Assembly: GCA_964474655.1 (NCBI GenBank)
Contig: CAYYTU010000034.1
Coordinates: 1-32,294 of the forward strand
Direction: 5' to 3'
DNA from: CAYYTU01 sp964474655
GTDB lineage: Bacteria > Chloroflexota > Anaerolineae > B4-G1
Length of the DNA: 32,294 bases
Shown here: piece by piece, positions 14,713 through 22,032 of the stretch
Numbering within the stretch: the first letter of the stretch is position 1
How the letters are laid out: every line of letters begins with the position of its first letter
The notes under the pieces: model-generated
Databases searched by the model: none
Seen by the model: only the letters and a program-made list of their open reading frames with translations
What the model was told of the DNA's origin: nothing
Translations under genes and position numbers: made by a program

Positions 14713-15687
14713 CTAGACCTCCGGACGCGGTAGCAAGCCAGCCTTCTCGGCGATGATGGGCACGGCCGGCTCCCATTCAATCGCCATAATATGGACACCA
14801 CTCACGCCGGGGATCTCCTGCAGCTGTTGAATCGTCTCGACGCAAATCTGGATGCCCTCTTCGCGCTGCGCCTCGCGGCGAGCCGCTTTGTCCTCCTTGG
14901 GGATGTCACTGACCGCGGCCTTCATGCGATCCACCGTCTCCTTGGGAACATCCAACCCGGGGACGTTATTGGCCATATACCACGCCATCCCCGAGCTCTT
15001 GAGAGGCGTCACGCCGCCCATCACGTAGACGTCATCCAATAACCCCAGGTCACCAGCGCGCTGCATGAACTCCTTGAAGCGCTCCATATTATAGATGCAC
15101 TGCGTCTGGATGAACTTCGCGCCAGCCTGAACCTTTTTGGCCAGGCGATAGGGCCGATACTCGTAAGGCGGAGCAAAGGGGTTGGCTGCTGCGCCCAGGA
15201 AGAACTCCGGCGATCCCTCGCACTCATCGCCCGACTGGACGATGCCTTTTTCGCGCATATCGCGCATCATCTTCAACATCTGGATGGAATCCATATCGAA
15301 GACGCCCTTGGCCTCGGGATGATTGCCAAACTTCTGATGATCTCCAGTGAGGCAGAGCAGATTCTTGGCGCCCAGGGCCCACGCGCCGAAAAGGTCCGAT
15401 TGGATGGCGATGCGGTTTCGGTCGCGAGCGGTCATCTGGACGACAGGCTCCAGCCCCATATCGATTAACATCGAGGCCACGGCGATGGACGACATTCGCA
15501 CCACAGCCGTCTGATTATCGGTGATATTTACAGCGTCTACAACGCCCTTGAGGTGTTGGGCCTTCTCCTCAATGATGGATCTATCGGCGCCGGTCGGCGG
15601 TCCGAGCTCCCCTGTGACAGCGAAGTGTCCGGCACGAAGTACTTTTTCCAGGTTGCTACCAGCGATCATTCCGTTGTCTTTTGCCAT
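14713..15687 (-). CDS. metF: Methylenetetrahydrofolate reductase, MetF type
   Basis: This 324-residue TIM-barrel flavoprotein reduces methylene-THF to methyl-THF in the methyl branch of the Wood-Ljungdahl pathway (or runs in reverse). Family stretches are FAVTGELGPPTGAD near residue 25, with the catalytic glutamate, VNITDNQTAVVRM near 60, and CLTGDHQKFG near 120. I place the start at ATG 15687, with GGGAG 7 bases upstream; an upstream extension of 87 residues in this frame looks like out-of-frame metV sequence and is not protein-like. It begins 4 bases after the metV stop. Pairing with MetV, Hdr subunits and MvhD matches the Moorella-type enzyme that lacks its own NADH module. Confidence 0.93.
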   Translation of the reverse strand: MAKDNGMIAGSNLEKVLRAGHFAVTGELGPPTGADRSIIEEKAQHLKGVVDAVNITDNQTAVVRMSSIAVASMLIDMGLEPVVQMTARDRNRIAIQSDLFGAWALGAKNLLCLTGDHQKFGNHPEAKGVFDMDSIQMLKMMRDMREKGIVQSGDECEGSPEFFLGAAANPFAPPYEYRPYRLAKKVQAGAKFIQTQCIYNMERFKEFMQRAGDLGLLDDVYVMGGVTPLKSSGMAWYMANNVPGLDVPKETVDRMKAAVSDIPKEDKAARREAQREEGIQICVETIQQLQEIPGVSGVHIMAIEWEPAVPIIAEKAGLLPRPEV

Positions 15688-15691
15688 TGTT

Positions 15692-16195
15692 CTACTCCCA
15701 GAATTCCCTTTTGGCCACGTCGAGCTTCTCCGGTTCGGAATCCTCGTATGTCCCTTCTTTCTCTCGCAGCATATTGATCCAGGCCGATTCGTCCTCGCGC
15801 TCCCAGTTGTGCATCGGCTCGATATCCAGGATCTCCATGCCGTAGAGTGGCATCTTCTTCGAGCGGTCGAAAGCATTGACCCACACGCATTCCATATCCT
15901 CGTCATATTCGCAATGACCGTTGGTGCGCGTCCCGCCGCAAGGCCCATTGCGCAGCTGCTTGGGACAGTTCATCGGGCAGGTCATACCCGTGTAGTGCAA
16001 CACACACTGCCCGCACTCATTGCACTCGAAGATGATGTTTTTGAAGAGATCCTCTCCCGGTTTGATCAGCTTCTCGCTCGCATCATAGCCAATCGCCGAC
16101 CACAGTGGGTCCAGGCCGAGGAATACCCCCTCAGCAAATTTGTACAGCTGCTCCAGGAACTTTGGGCTATCTTGAACCCAACTCCCTTTCTTCAT
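15692..16195 (-). CDS. metV: MetV, zinc/iron-sulfur partner of methylene-THF reductase (MTHFR C-terminal family)
   Basis: The 167-residue protein is the cysteine-rich subunit found with MetF in acetogens. Seven cysteines cluster at positions 58, 61, 64, 73, 77, 86 and 95, within motifs such as CNECGQC, TCPMNCPKQL and GPCGGT. In characterised MetVF enzymes MetV carries a zinc site and Fe-S clusters and relays electrons to the MetF flavin. The ATG at 16195 has AAGGAG 7 bases upstream. Only 51 bases separate it from the frdA-like gene, so it probably belongs to the same transcript. Identity is strong; the electron donor is inferred from neighbours. Confidence 0.93.
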   Translation of the reverse strand: MKKGSWVQDSPKFLEQLYKFAEGVFLGLDPLWSAIGYDASEKLIKPGEDLFKNIIFECNECGQCVLHYTGMTCPMNCPKQLRNGPCGGTRTNGHCEYDEDMECVWVNAFDRSKKMPLYGMEILDIEPMHNWEREDESAWINMLREKEGTYEDSEPEKLDVAKREFWE

Positions 16196-16237
16196 ACTAG
16201 TACTCCTTTCTCCTATACGTTGAGTTTTACCTTATTT

Positions 16238-16257
16238 GCCAGATACTTAGATCTGGC
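16238..16257 (-). other. Perfect hairpin spanning the frdA-like stop codon
   Basis: GCCAGAT (16238-16244) and ATCTGGC (16251-16257) form a 7-pair stem whose 6-base loop (16245-16250) contains the TAA stop at 16249-16247. An A-rich stretch, not a T run, follows, so it does not look like an intrinsic terminator. It may influence mRNA processing or the relative amounts of the frd and met gene products. Confidence 0.5.
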
Positions 16258-17854
16258 GCGTATAATCCGGCAAAAGGATCGGGGACGTCACCCCCGTATC
16301 CACACCGGACTCTTCCAACTCGCGATTCCAGGCCGCCACGTGAGCCAGATTGGGGTTATTCACGGCGACCTGTTGAGCATGGGTCGCAGCGGAACGTCCG
16401 GACCGGCGGCCGAAGACGGTGACCTCCAACAAGGAGTTACCCATCAGCCGATTGTGACCGTGCACGCCACCGCTGACCTCACCGGCGATGAAAAGGCCCT
16501 CTATCTCGGTGGAGCCGTCGGGATCCAGCTGCACACCACCGTTCTGATAGTGAAGCGTGGGGTAGACCAGCATCGGCTCCTCGGTGATGTCGATACCGAA
16601 GCGCTTGAACTGCCGCACCATCGCCGGCAAATTCGCCTCAATGGTGCCGGGTTCGTGGATGATCTCGATCATCGGCGAATCCAGCCAGACCCCCGGCTGT
16701 CCCGTGGGCGTGATGATGCCGTTATCGCGCTCCTCACATTCGCGGATGAAGGCGGCCGCCTCCACATCGCGGGGCTCCAGCGGATAGACGAACTGCTCAC
16801 CGTACTTGTTGACCGGCTGGGCGCCCAGCCCACGCGTCTTCTCGGTCACCAGCTGCCCCACGATCTGCTCCGGGAAAGCCGCCCCAGTGGGATGATACTG
16901 CATCGACTCCAGATAGCCCAGCTGGGCCCCGGCCCGGTAGGCCATCACCACGCCATCGGCCGTCGCGCCGTAATGGTTGGTAGTGGGAAAATCCTGGAAG
17001 TGCAGCCGCCCGCCGCCGCCCGTCGCCATCACCACGGCCCTGGCCTTGATATAGGAATAGGCCTTCGTCTCCAGGTTCATCACCACAGCACCGGCTACTC
17101 GACCATCGTCATCCAGCACCAGCTCGACGGCGGGCGAGAACTCAATCACGCGGATGTCATCCTCTCGATTGCGCACCTCGTCGCGCAGCGTGCGCATAAT
17201 CTCCGCGCCGGAGTAATCCCGCGCCGAATGCATTCGCATGCGACTGGTGCCGCCCCCGTGCCGCTCGACCATCGTGCCGTCGGGCTCCTTATCGAACATC
17301 ATCCCCAGGTCCTCGAGCCACTTGATGACGAAAGGAGCATCCTTCACCAACGCTTCCACCAGATCGGGATCATTGGTGAAATGCCCACCACCGATGACGT
17401 CCAGGTAGTGAATCGCCGGGCTATCGTTGGGACGGTCGGCGGCCTGAATCCCACCCTGAGCCATCATCGTGTTAGCATCGCCAAAACGCAGTTTGGTGGT
17501 CACGATCACTTGAGCGCCGTTCTCCTGAGCCAGCAGGGCAGCCGAGGCCCCAGCGCCCCCGCCCCCGATGACGAGCACATCAGTCTCGGCCTGCGGATCG
17601 CTCAAGTCGAAATCCGCCGAGATGTGCGGACGGCCCTCGACGACCTTGGCCAGCTCTAGCGGCGTACGCTGCCCCTTGCTGACTCCAACGCGGATCGGGC
17701 GCATCTCCTCTTCCAGATAATCGGGATGGAACTGGTTGAGCACCTCATCGCGCTCTTCCATCGACATCGTGGGGTGGGTCTCTTTGATGCGTCGCATACG
17801 GGTCGCCTCAACCTTTTTGATCGATTCTTGCATCTCTGGTGGGTAACCGCTCAT
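16247..17854 (-). CDS. frdA: Soluble fumarate reductase/succinate dehydrogenase-like flavoprotein
   Basis: This 535-residue protein belongs to the FrdA/SdhA/NadB family of FAD oxidoreductases. About 90 N-terminal residues of unknown role precede the Rossmann motif VLVIGGGGAGAS. The position that is SHT in covalent-FAD enzymes reads ANTMMAQGGIQ, so the FAD-linking histidine is missing and FAD should be noncovalent, as in NadB. Catalytic-region stretches are present: MQYHPTG, TEKTRG with the likely proton-shuttle arginine, LHYQNGGV, and HGHNRLMGNSLLEVTVFGRRSG. No membrane anchor subunit follows, so the complex is soluble. Start: ATG 17854 with AGGAG 10 bases upstream. It follows frdB by 7 bases. 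Fumarate/succinate is the likely pair; a related unsaturated acid is possible. Confidence 0.87.
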   Translation of the reverse strand: MSGYPPEMQESIKKVEATRMRRIKETHPTMSMEERDEVLNQFHPDYLEEEMRPIRVGVSKGQRTPLELAKVVEGRPHISADFDLSDPQAETDVLVIGGGGAGASAALLAQENGAQVIVTTKLRFGDANTMMAQGGIQAADRPNDSPAIHYLDVIGGGHFTNDPDLVEALVKDAPFVIKWLEDLGMMFDKEPDGTMVERHGGGTSRMRMHSARDYSGAEIMRTLRDEVRNREDDIRVIEFSPAVELVLDDDGRVAGAVVMNLETKAYSYIKARAVVMATGGGGRLHFQDFPTTNHYGATADGVVMAYRAGAQLGYLESMQYHPTGAAFPEQIVGQLVTEKTRGLGAQPVNKYGEQFVYPLEPRDVEAAAFIRECEERDNGIITPTGQPGVWLDSPMIEIIHEPGTIEANLPAMVRQFKRFGIDITEEPMLVYPTLHYQNGGVQLDPDGSTEIEGLFIAGEVSGGVHGHNRLMGNSLLEVTVFGRRSGRSAATHAQQVAVNNPNLAHVAAWNRELEESGVDTGVTSPILLPDYTRQI

Positions 17855-17861
17855 AACGTGA

Positions 17862-18557
17862 TCACTCCTCTGGCTCAATGTCGCGAGCTTCGTATCGCTC
17901 GACCAATGCATCGCGGTTCAATTCCTTCAACTTCTCCAGCGCCGCGTCGAATTCGCCGGCTTCGATCTCCTCCAGCCGCTCCTCTAGATGCTCCGAGCGG
18001 GGAGAGAGGTAGCGACCGTAGATTCGACGGGCCAAGATAGCGATGTTGTACTGGGCCTCTTCAGCCGGACAGCGAGCCGCACACAACCCACACATGATGC
18101 AATCGAAGGAGAGATCAGCCATTGTGGCGATATCGCCCTTCATACCGGCCGCCATATACTCGCGCACGTCGAGATCTTGCGGGCAGGCCTTGGTGCAAGC
18201 GCCACAGCCCAGGCAACGCAGCAACTCCGGATAGGTGGTGAACAACATGGTCGGCGTTGGTTCCAGCTCGGTCAGGTCATAGGTCGCCCTTTGCGCGGGG
18301 AAGAAGGGGATCTGCGCCAGGTACATATCCGGCTCCACCACCGTCTGGCATGCCAGGCCAAAGTAGAGCTTGGGATCTCCCTTGATGCGATAAGTGGTCG
18401 CGCACGCGCCACAGAAGCCGCCCCGGCAGCCCACGCCGCGGATCAGCTTATAGCCGGCGTACTCCATAGCCTTCATAATCGTCAGCGTGGGCGGCACCAT
18501 GTACCGCTTGCCCATAATGTAGACGGGGATCAAATTCTCTTCTTGTTGTTCTTCCAT
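17862..18557 (-). CDS. frdB: Fumarate reductase-like iron-sulfur subunit ([2Fe-2S] plus two [4Fe-4S])
   Basis: The 231-residue protein has a plant-type [2Fe-2S] domain (Cys44, 49, 52 and 70, with CRGGFCGAC) followed by two full cubane motifs at Cys115/118/121/125 and Cys153/156/159/163. Ordinary SdhB/FrdB carries one [4Fe-4S] and one [3Fe-4S] site, so this differs and resembles the front part of thiol:fumarate reductase TfrB. In methanogen TfrB an HdrB-like domain is fused behind; here that domain is absent, while separate Hdr proteins are encoded upstream. The C-terminal 60 residues are highly charged helix. The ATG at 18557 has AGGGAG 7 bases upstream. It should pass electrons between FrdA and the Hdr/MvhD chain. 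Confidence 0.88.
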   Translation of the reverse strand: MEEQQEENLIPVYIMGKRYMVPPTLTIMKAMEYAGYKLIRGVGCRGGFCGACATTYRIKGDPKLYFGLACQTVVEPDMYLAQIPFFPAQRATYDLTELEPTPTMLFTTYPELLRCLGCGACTKACPQDLDVREYMAAGMKGDIATMADLSFDCIMCGLCAARCPAEEAQYNIAILARRIYGRYLSPRSEHLEERLEEIEAGEFDAALEKLKELNRDALVERYEARDIEPEE

Positions 18558-18576
18558 ACCTTAACTCCCTACGGAA

Positions 18577-18596
18577 TACGCAATACGTATTACGTA
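18577..18596. repeat. 20-base near-perfect palindrome between frdB and the FrhB-like gene
   Basis: The sequence from 18577 to 18596 (TACGCAATACGTATTACGTA) reads the same on both strands except for one mismatched pair; its centre AATACGTATT is a perfect palindrome. It fills most of a 41-base intergenic gap. It could be a dispersed intergenic repeat or a binding site for a dimeric regulator. Confidence 0.5.
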
Positions 18597-18598
18597 AA

Positions 18599-19714
18599 CT
18601 ATTCCTCCCCAACCTCCATCCACTCGTCCTCCTGGAACGTGATCAGCGGCAGGGGTTCCTCAACGTCGCGCCCAGGTTCGTAATCGAAGACCTCCTGAGT
18701 CTCTTGTCCAATCGCGCGGAAGACGGCGCCAACCGGCAGTTCGGACGGGCAATCGCTGGTGCACATCCCGCAGCCAATGCAAGACAGCACCATATGATTG
18801 AGGCGCGTCAAATGGAAGAGCATCGTATCCGCAGGCATACGGTAGGCGCCCTTTCGCTCCGCCCACTTCAAGTACTGCATTGGCTCGTGATCGAAGACCT
18901 GGCTCTTAAAGAGGCAAGTCTTGCAATAACAGACGGGACAGACGGTCATACAGTTGTGGCAGCGTACACAGTCCGCGAAGACGCCCTCAACACCCTCGTC
19001 GTCAAGCCGCTCGCGGATCTCGGCGAAGCGCTCGTCGCGCACCTCGATACGATCTGCCACGACGCTCTCTACCACGTCGGCCCGCGAGGTTTCCACCTCC
19101 GCCGGGCTGAGGCCCAACGTCTCGGCCATCCCGTCGGGCAGGCTAACCGGGATACCGGTACTCAGATCAGCGCCGAAGAGCTCCAGCGCCACATCAGCCG
19201 CTTCTTCGACGTGTGGTTTCTCGCACATCTGACATGCGTCGCGGAAAGCGTAATCGCCCTGTGGTGCCAGATCGCCGCTCTGGGCGGTCGCCAGATAGGC
19301 GGTCATCTCGACGCCGCCATCGTCCCGCATCGCCGCGTAGACCGACACGTCGTAGGTGCCCAGGCAATCGACGCCAATGGTCACCATATCGTCCAGGCTA
19401 GCCTGTTGCAGCTTGACCAGCTCAATCAGCGCCCGCAGCTCACAAGGTCGCAGCACCACACCCACACGCCCACGCGGTTCGCGGATGGAGACCTGCCCCG
19501 CCAAGTGCGCGGCGTTCATTCCCATCACCGGCGCCAGCGGATTGGCCGCGTCCAGCAGATCGGGGTCGGACACCAATGCCGGCGTGACCGCCCCATCGGG
19601 GGTCTCCATCGGCACCAGAAGCATATCCACCACGTCGGCCTCCAGCATCTGCTTCAGGAGGCCCTGTACTGCAGCGAGCGTATCGTCGTTCTCAACTGGA
19701 ATCAATGTTCTCAT
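18599..19714 (-). CDS. FrhB/FdhB-like iron-sulfur flavoprotein (coenzyme F420 hydrogenase/dehydrogenase beta family)
   Basis: The 371-residue protein resembles the electron-entry beta subunits of F420-dependent hydrogenases and formate dehydrogenases. The key family stretch is GVVLRPCELRALIELVKL (from about residue 85) followed by IGVDCLGTYD. A middle pair CQMC is at 161-164. The C-terminal part carries an extended cysteine cluster (249, 252, 255, 259, 262, 264, 267) and a second cubane motif (312, 315, 318, 322). Characterised relatives bind FAD and two [4Fe-4S] clusters and exchange electrons with F420 or ferredoxin. Placement between mvhD and frdB suggests it brings electrons into, or out of, the Hdr network. 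The partner molecule is unknown. The ATG at 19714 has GGGGAG 5 bases upstream. Confidence 0.82.
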   Translation of the reverse strand: MRTLIPVENDDTLAAVQGLLKQMLEADVVDMLLVPMETPDGAVTPALVSDPDLLDAANPLAPVMGMNAAHLAGQVSIREPRGRVGVVLRPCELRALIELVKLQQASLDDMVTIGVDCLGTYDVSVYAAMRDDGGVEMTAYLATAQSGDLAPQGDYAFRDACQMCEKPHVEEAADVALELFGADLSTGIPVSLPDGMAETLGLSPAEVETSRADVVESVVADRIEVRDERFAEIRERLDDEGVEGVFADCVRCHNCMTVCPVCYCKTCLFKSQVFDHEPMQYLKWAERKGAYRMPADTMLFHLTRLNHMVLSCIGCGMCTSDCPSELPVGAVFRAIGQETQEVFDYEPGRDVEEPLPLITFQEDEWMEVGEE

Positions 19715-19733
19715 TACATCTCCCCTCGAATGG

Positions 19734-19794
19734 GTTTCAAGTTTCAGGTTTCGGGCTCGTCCAACGTGAAACTTGAAACGCCGTCACCTGAAAC
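19734..19794. repeat. Nested inverted repeats of a GTTTCAAG/GTTTCAGG motif
   Basis: GTTTCAAGTTTC at 19734-19745 is exactly complementary to GAAACTTGAAAC at 19768-19779. A second pair overlaps it: GTTTCAGG at 19741-19748 and CCTGAAAC at 19787-19794. Together they fill the 81-base gap between mvhD and the FrhB-like gene. Such short-motif clusters look like a dispersed intergenic repeat family rather than a terminator, as no T run follows. Confidence 0.6.
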
Positions 19795-19795
19795 G

Positions 19796-20224
19796 CTATA
19801 CAGCCCACTCCTTGCGCATCGGATTGGGGCCTTTTTCCTTGAGGAACTCAGTCATCTCCGTGACGGTATCGGCAAAGCGCTGTCCCTCAGAAGCGGAAAT
19901 CCAACGCAGCCAGACGCGATCCTCGTCGATACCGGCGTTCTTCAGAATCTCCTTCAACGCTACAACGCGTCGGCGGGCCTTGTAATTCCCGGACTGATAA
20001 TGACAGTCGCCGGGATGACAGCCGCCGATGAGCACGCCGTCGGCGCCATCCAGCAGCGGCTTGAGCACATACGTCGGGTCCACCGAACCGGAGCACATCA
20101 GCCGGATGATGCGTACGTTGGGAGGATACTGAATGCGAGACGTACCCGCCAGATCGGCGCCGGTGTACGTGCACCAGTTGCACAGGAAAGCGACGATCTT
20201 AGGTTCGAAATCTTGTTCAGCCAT
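19796..20224 (-). CDS. mvhD: MvhD/FlpD-family [2Fe-2S] electron transfer protein
   Basis: This 142-residue protein belongs to the methyl-viologen hydrogenase delta family, which passes electrons from an electron donor enzyme to HdrA. Family cysteines appear in LCNWCTYTGAD near residue 15, RLMCSGSVDP near residue 43, and GGCHPGDCHYQSGN near 68. I place the start at ATG 20224, with GAGGAG 5 bases upstream; an earlier start at 20254 lacks support. It lies directly downstream of an HdrA gene. In QmoB of sulfate reducers an MvhD domain is fused to the end of the HdrA part, which supports a direct contact between these two products. Confidence 0.93.
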   Translation of the reverse strand: MAEQDFEPKIVAFLCNWCTYTGADLAGTSRIQYPPNVRIIRLMCSGSVDPTYVLKPLLDGADGVLIGGCHPGDCHYQSGNYKARRRVVALKEILKNAGIDEDRVWLRWISASEGQRFADTVTEMTEFLKEKGPNPMRKEWAV

Positions 20225-20287
20225 ACTTTCTCCTCGGAATTGGTAACCGATCAAAAACCTGTAAACTCATAGGTCACTCGCCAGCCG

Positions 20288-21991
20288 CTAGCTGCCGACC
20301 AACGCATCCACCTGCGCGAGAACCTGCTCGGCGGTGAAGTGCTGCAACCGAATGGCCTTGGAAGGACAGGTGACGGCGCAAGCGCCGCACGCCTTACAGA
20401 GCACCGGGTTGATGCGCGAGACGCCCCACAGCTCGTCCATAGCTGGTGCATCATAGGGGCAGACGTCGACGCACATCCCACAGCCCGCGCACAGATCCTC
20501 GTTCACCATCGCCGTGGCCGATTCGACCGGCACCGAGCCGCGGATCAGCGGGATCAGCGCCGACGAGGCCGCCGCTTTGGCCTGCGAGATTGTATCCGGG
20601 ATGTCCTTCGGGCCCTGGCAGCAGCCCGCCAAGACGACGCCGTCCATCGCCGTATCCACAGGCCGCAGCTTGGGATGTGCCTCCAGGAAGAACCCGTCGG
20701 CGGAGCGAGGCAGCTTCAGCAGCTGCGATATTTCGCTCGCGCTATCCCGAGCCTCCATCCCGACGGCCAACACGACCAGATCCGCCTCCAGCTCGATCGG
20801 GCGGCCCAACAGCGTGTCCTCCGCCTCCAGCACAACGCGATCTCCTCGACGATAGATCTCGGAGACGTTGCCGCGCCGATAGCGCACGCCGGATGCCCGC
20901 GCGTCGTCGTAGAACTCCTCCGCCCCTTTGCCGAAGGTTCGCACGTCGATGTAGAAGACCGTTACCTCGGCCTCGGGGAGCATCTCGCGGACAAGCCGCG
21001 ACTGCTTGGCGGTGTACATACAACAGACGCGCGAGCAGTGGGGATTGCCCAGCTGGACGTCCCGCGAGCCGACGCACTGGATGAAGGCCACCTTCTCCGG
21101 CGTGCGTCCGTTCACCGTCAGATCGCCCTCCGCCAGCCGGTCCTCCATCTCCAGCGAGGTGATGACGTTGGGATAGTCGCTGTAGCCAAACTCGGGCTTG
21201 CGATCGGGATTGAAGACGTCGTAGCCGGTGGCAACCACAATCGAACCGACGTTCAAAAGCCGCGACCCGCCTTCCAGCTCGGGCGCGCCGACGGTGACCT
21301 CGAAGTTGCCCACGTACCCATCGACCTGCTTCACTTCGCTGTTGAGGAAGACGGTGATCTCGGGGTGCTCTTTGACCCGCTCGATCATCGGATCCAGCAG
21401 CTCTGGCACACGTTCCAGCGTGGGGAAGGTGCGATTGAGCTCCGCCACGTGCCCGCCCAGATGATCCTCCTTCTCCACCAGGAAGGCCGGGATGCCGGTG
21501 TCCGCCACGTCGAGGGCCGCGGACATCCCGGCGATGCCGCCCCCGATGACGACCACGCCGGGTGTGACTTCGACCTCGCGTTCTTCCAGCGCCTCCAGGC
21601 GAGCTGCCTTCGCCACCGCCGAGGCGATCAACGACTTGGCCTTCTCCGTCGCCTGCGCCTTATCCTTGTGCACCCAGGAGCACTGCTCGCGGATATTCGC
21701 CATCTCGACCTGATACGGATTGACGCCCGCCTGCTGGGCCGCCGAGCGGAACGTCGGTTCGTGCATCCGCGGCGAGCAAGACGCCACGACCACACGGTTC
21801 AGATCGTACTCGCGAATATCCTGCTTGATCAGCTCCTGACCCGGGTCGGAGCACATATACGTGTAATCCCGCGAGATTATTACGCCGGGCAGATCTGCCG
21901 AGACCTCGGCCACCTCTTCCACGTCCACGGTGGCGGCGATGTTCACACCACAGTGACAAACATATACGCCGATACGGGGTTCTTGTTCCAT
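20288..21991 (-). CDS. hdrA: HdrA-like flavoprotein, C-terminal-ferredoxin type (QmoB-like)
   Basis: The 567-residue protein has an N-terminal HdrA cluster domain (Cys12 and Cys14 in VCHCG, then MCSDPG, ASCSPRMHE and REQCSW), an FAD-binding reductase fold starting at VVVIGGGIAGMSAA, the CSRVCCMYTAKQ segment, and two cubane motifs at the C-terminus (CAGCGMCVDVCPYD and CKACGACAVTCPSK). It lacks the ferredoxin insertion that full-length HdrA carries in the middle of the flavin domain. That part is supplied by the 452-residue protein encoded at 23216-24574. The ATG at 21991 is my choice; GTG 22003 is possible and neither has a strong ribosome site. MvhD follows 63 bases downstream. In HdrA complexes this flavin is the site of electron bifurcation. 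Confidence 0.9.
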   Translation of the reverse strand: MEQEPRIGVYVCHCGVNIAATVDVEEVAEVSADLPGVIISRDYTYMCSDPGQELIKQDIREYDLNRVVVASCSPRMHEPTFRSAAQQAGVNPYQVEMANIREQCSWVHKDKAQATEKAKSLIASAVAKAARLEALEEREVEVTPGVVVIGGGIAGMSAALDVADTGIPAFLVEKEDHLGGHVAELNRTFPTLERVPELLDPMIERVKEHPEITVFLNSEVKQVDGYVGNFEVTVGAPELEGGSRLLNVGSIVVATGYDVFNPDRKPEFGYSDYPNVITSLEMEDRLAEGDLTVNGRTPEKVAFIQCVGSRDVQLGNPHCSRVCCMYTAKQSRLVREMLPEAEVTVFYIDVRTFGKGAEEFYDDARASGVRYRRGNVSEIYRRGDRVVLEAEDTLLGRPIELEADLVVLAVGMEARDSASEISQLLKLPRSADGFFLEAHPKLRPVDTAMDGVVLAGCCQGPKDIPDTISQAKAAASSALIPLIRGSVPVESATAMVNEDLCAGCGMCVDVCPYDAPAMDELWGVSRINPVLCKACGACAVTCPSKAIRLQHFTAEQVLAQVDALVGS

Positions 21992-22032
21992 AATCTCACT
22001 CACTTAACCAAGAGGAGCCGCTCGCGCAAGCA

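Noticed and set aside
15688..15948. 87-residue N-terminal extension of metF
   Set aside because: It overlaps metV in another frame and has the composition of out-of-frame sequence; the ATG at 15687 has a proper ribosome site.
15521..17659. 712-residue open frame on the plus strand
   Set aside because: It lies opposite metF, metV and frdA, is rich in His, Arg and Gln with no recognisable motif, and is a typical antisense shadow of GC-rich coding sequence.
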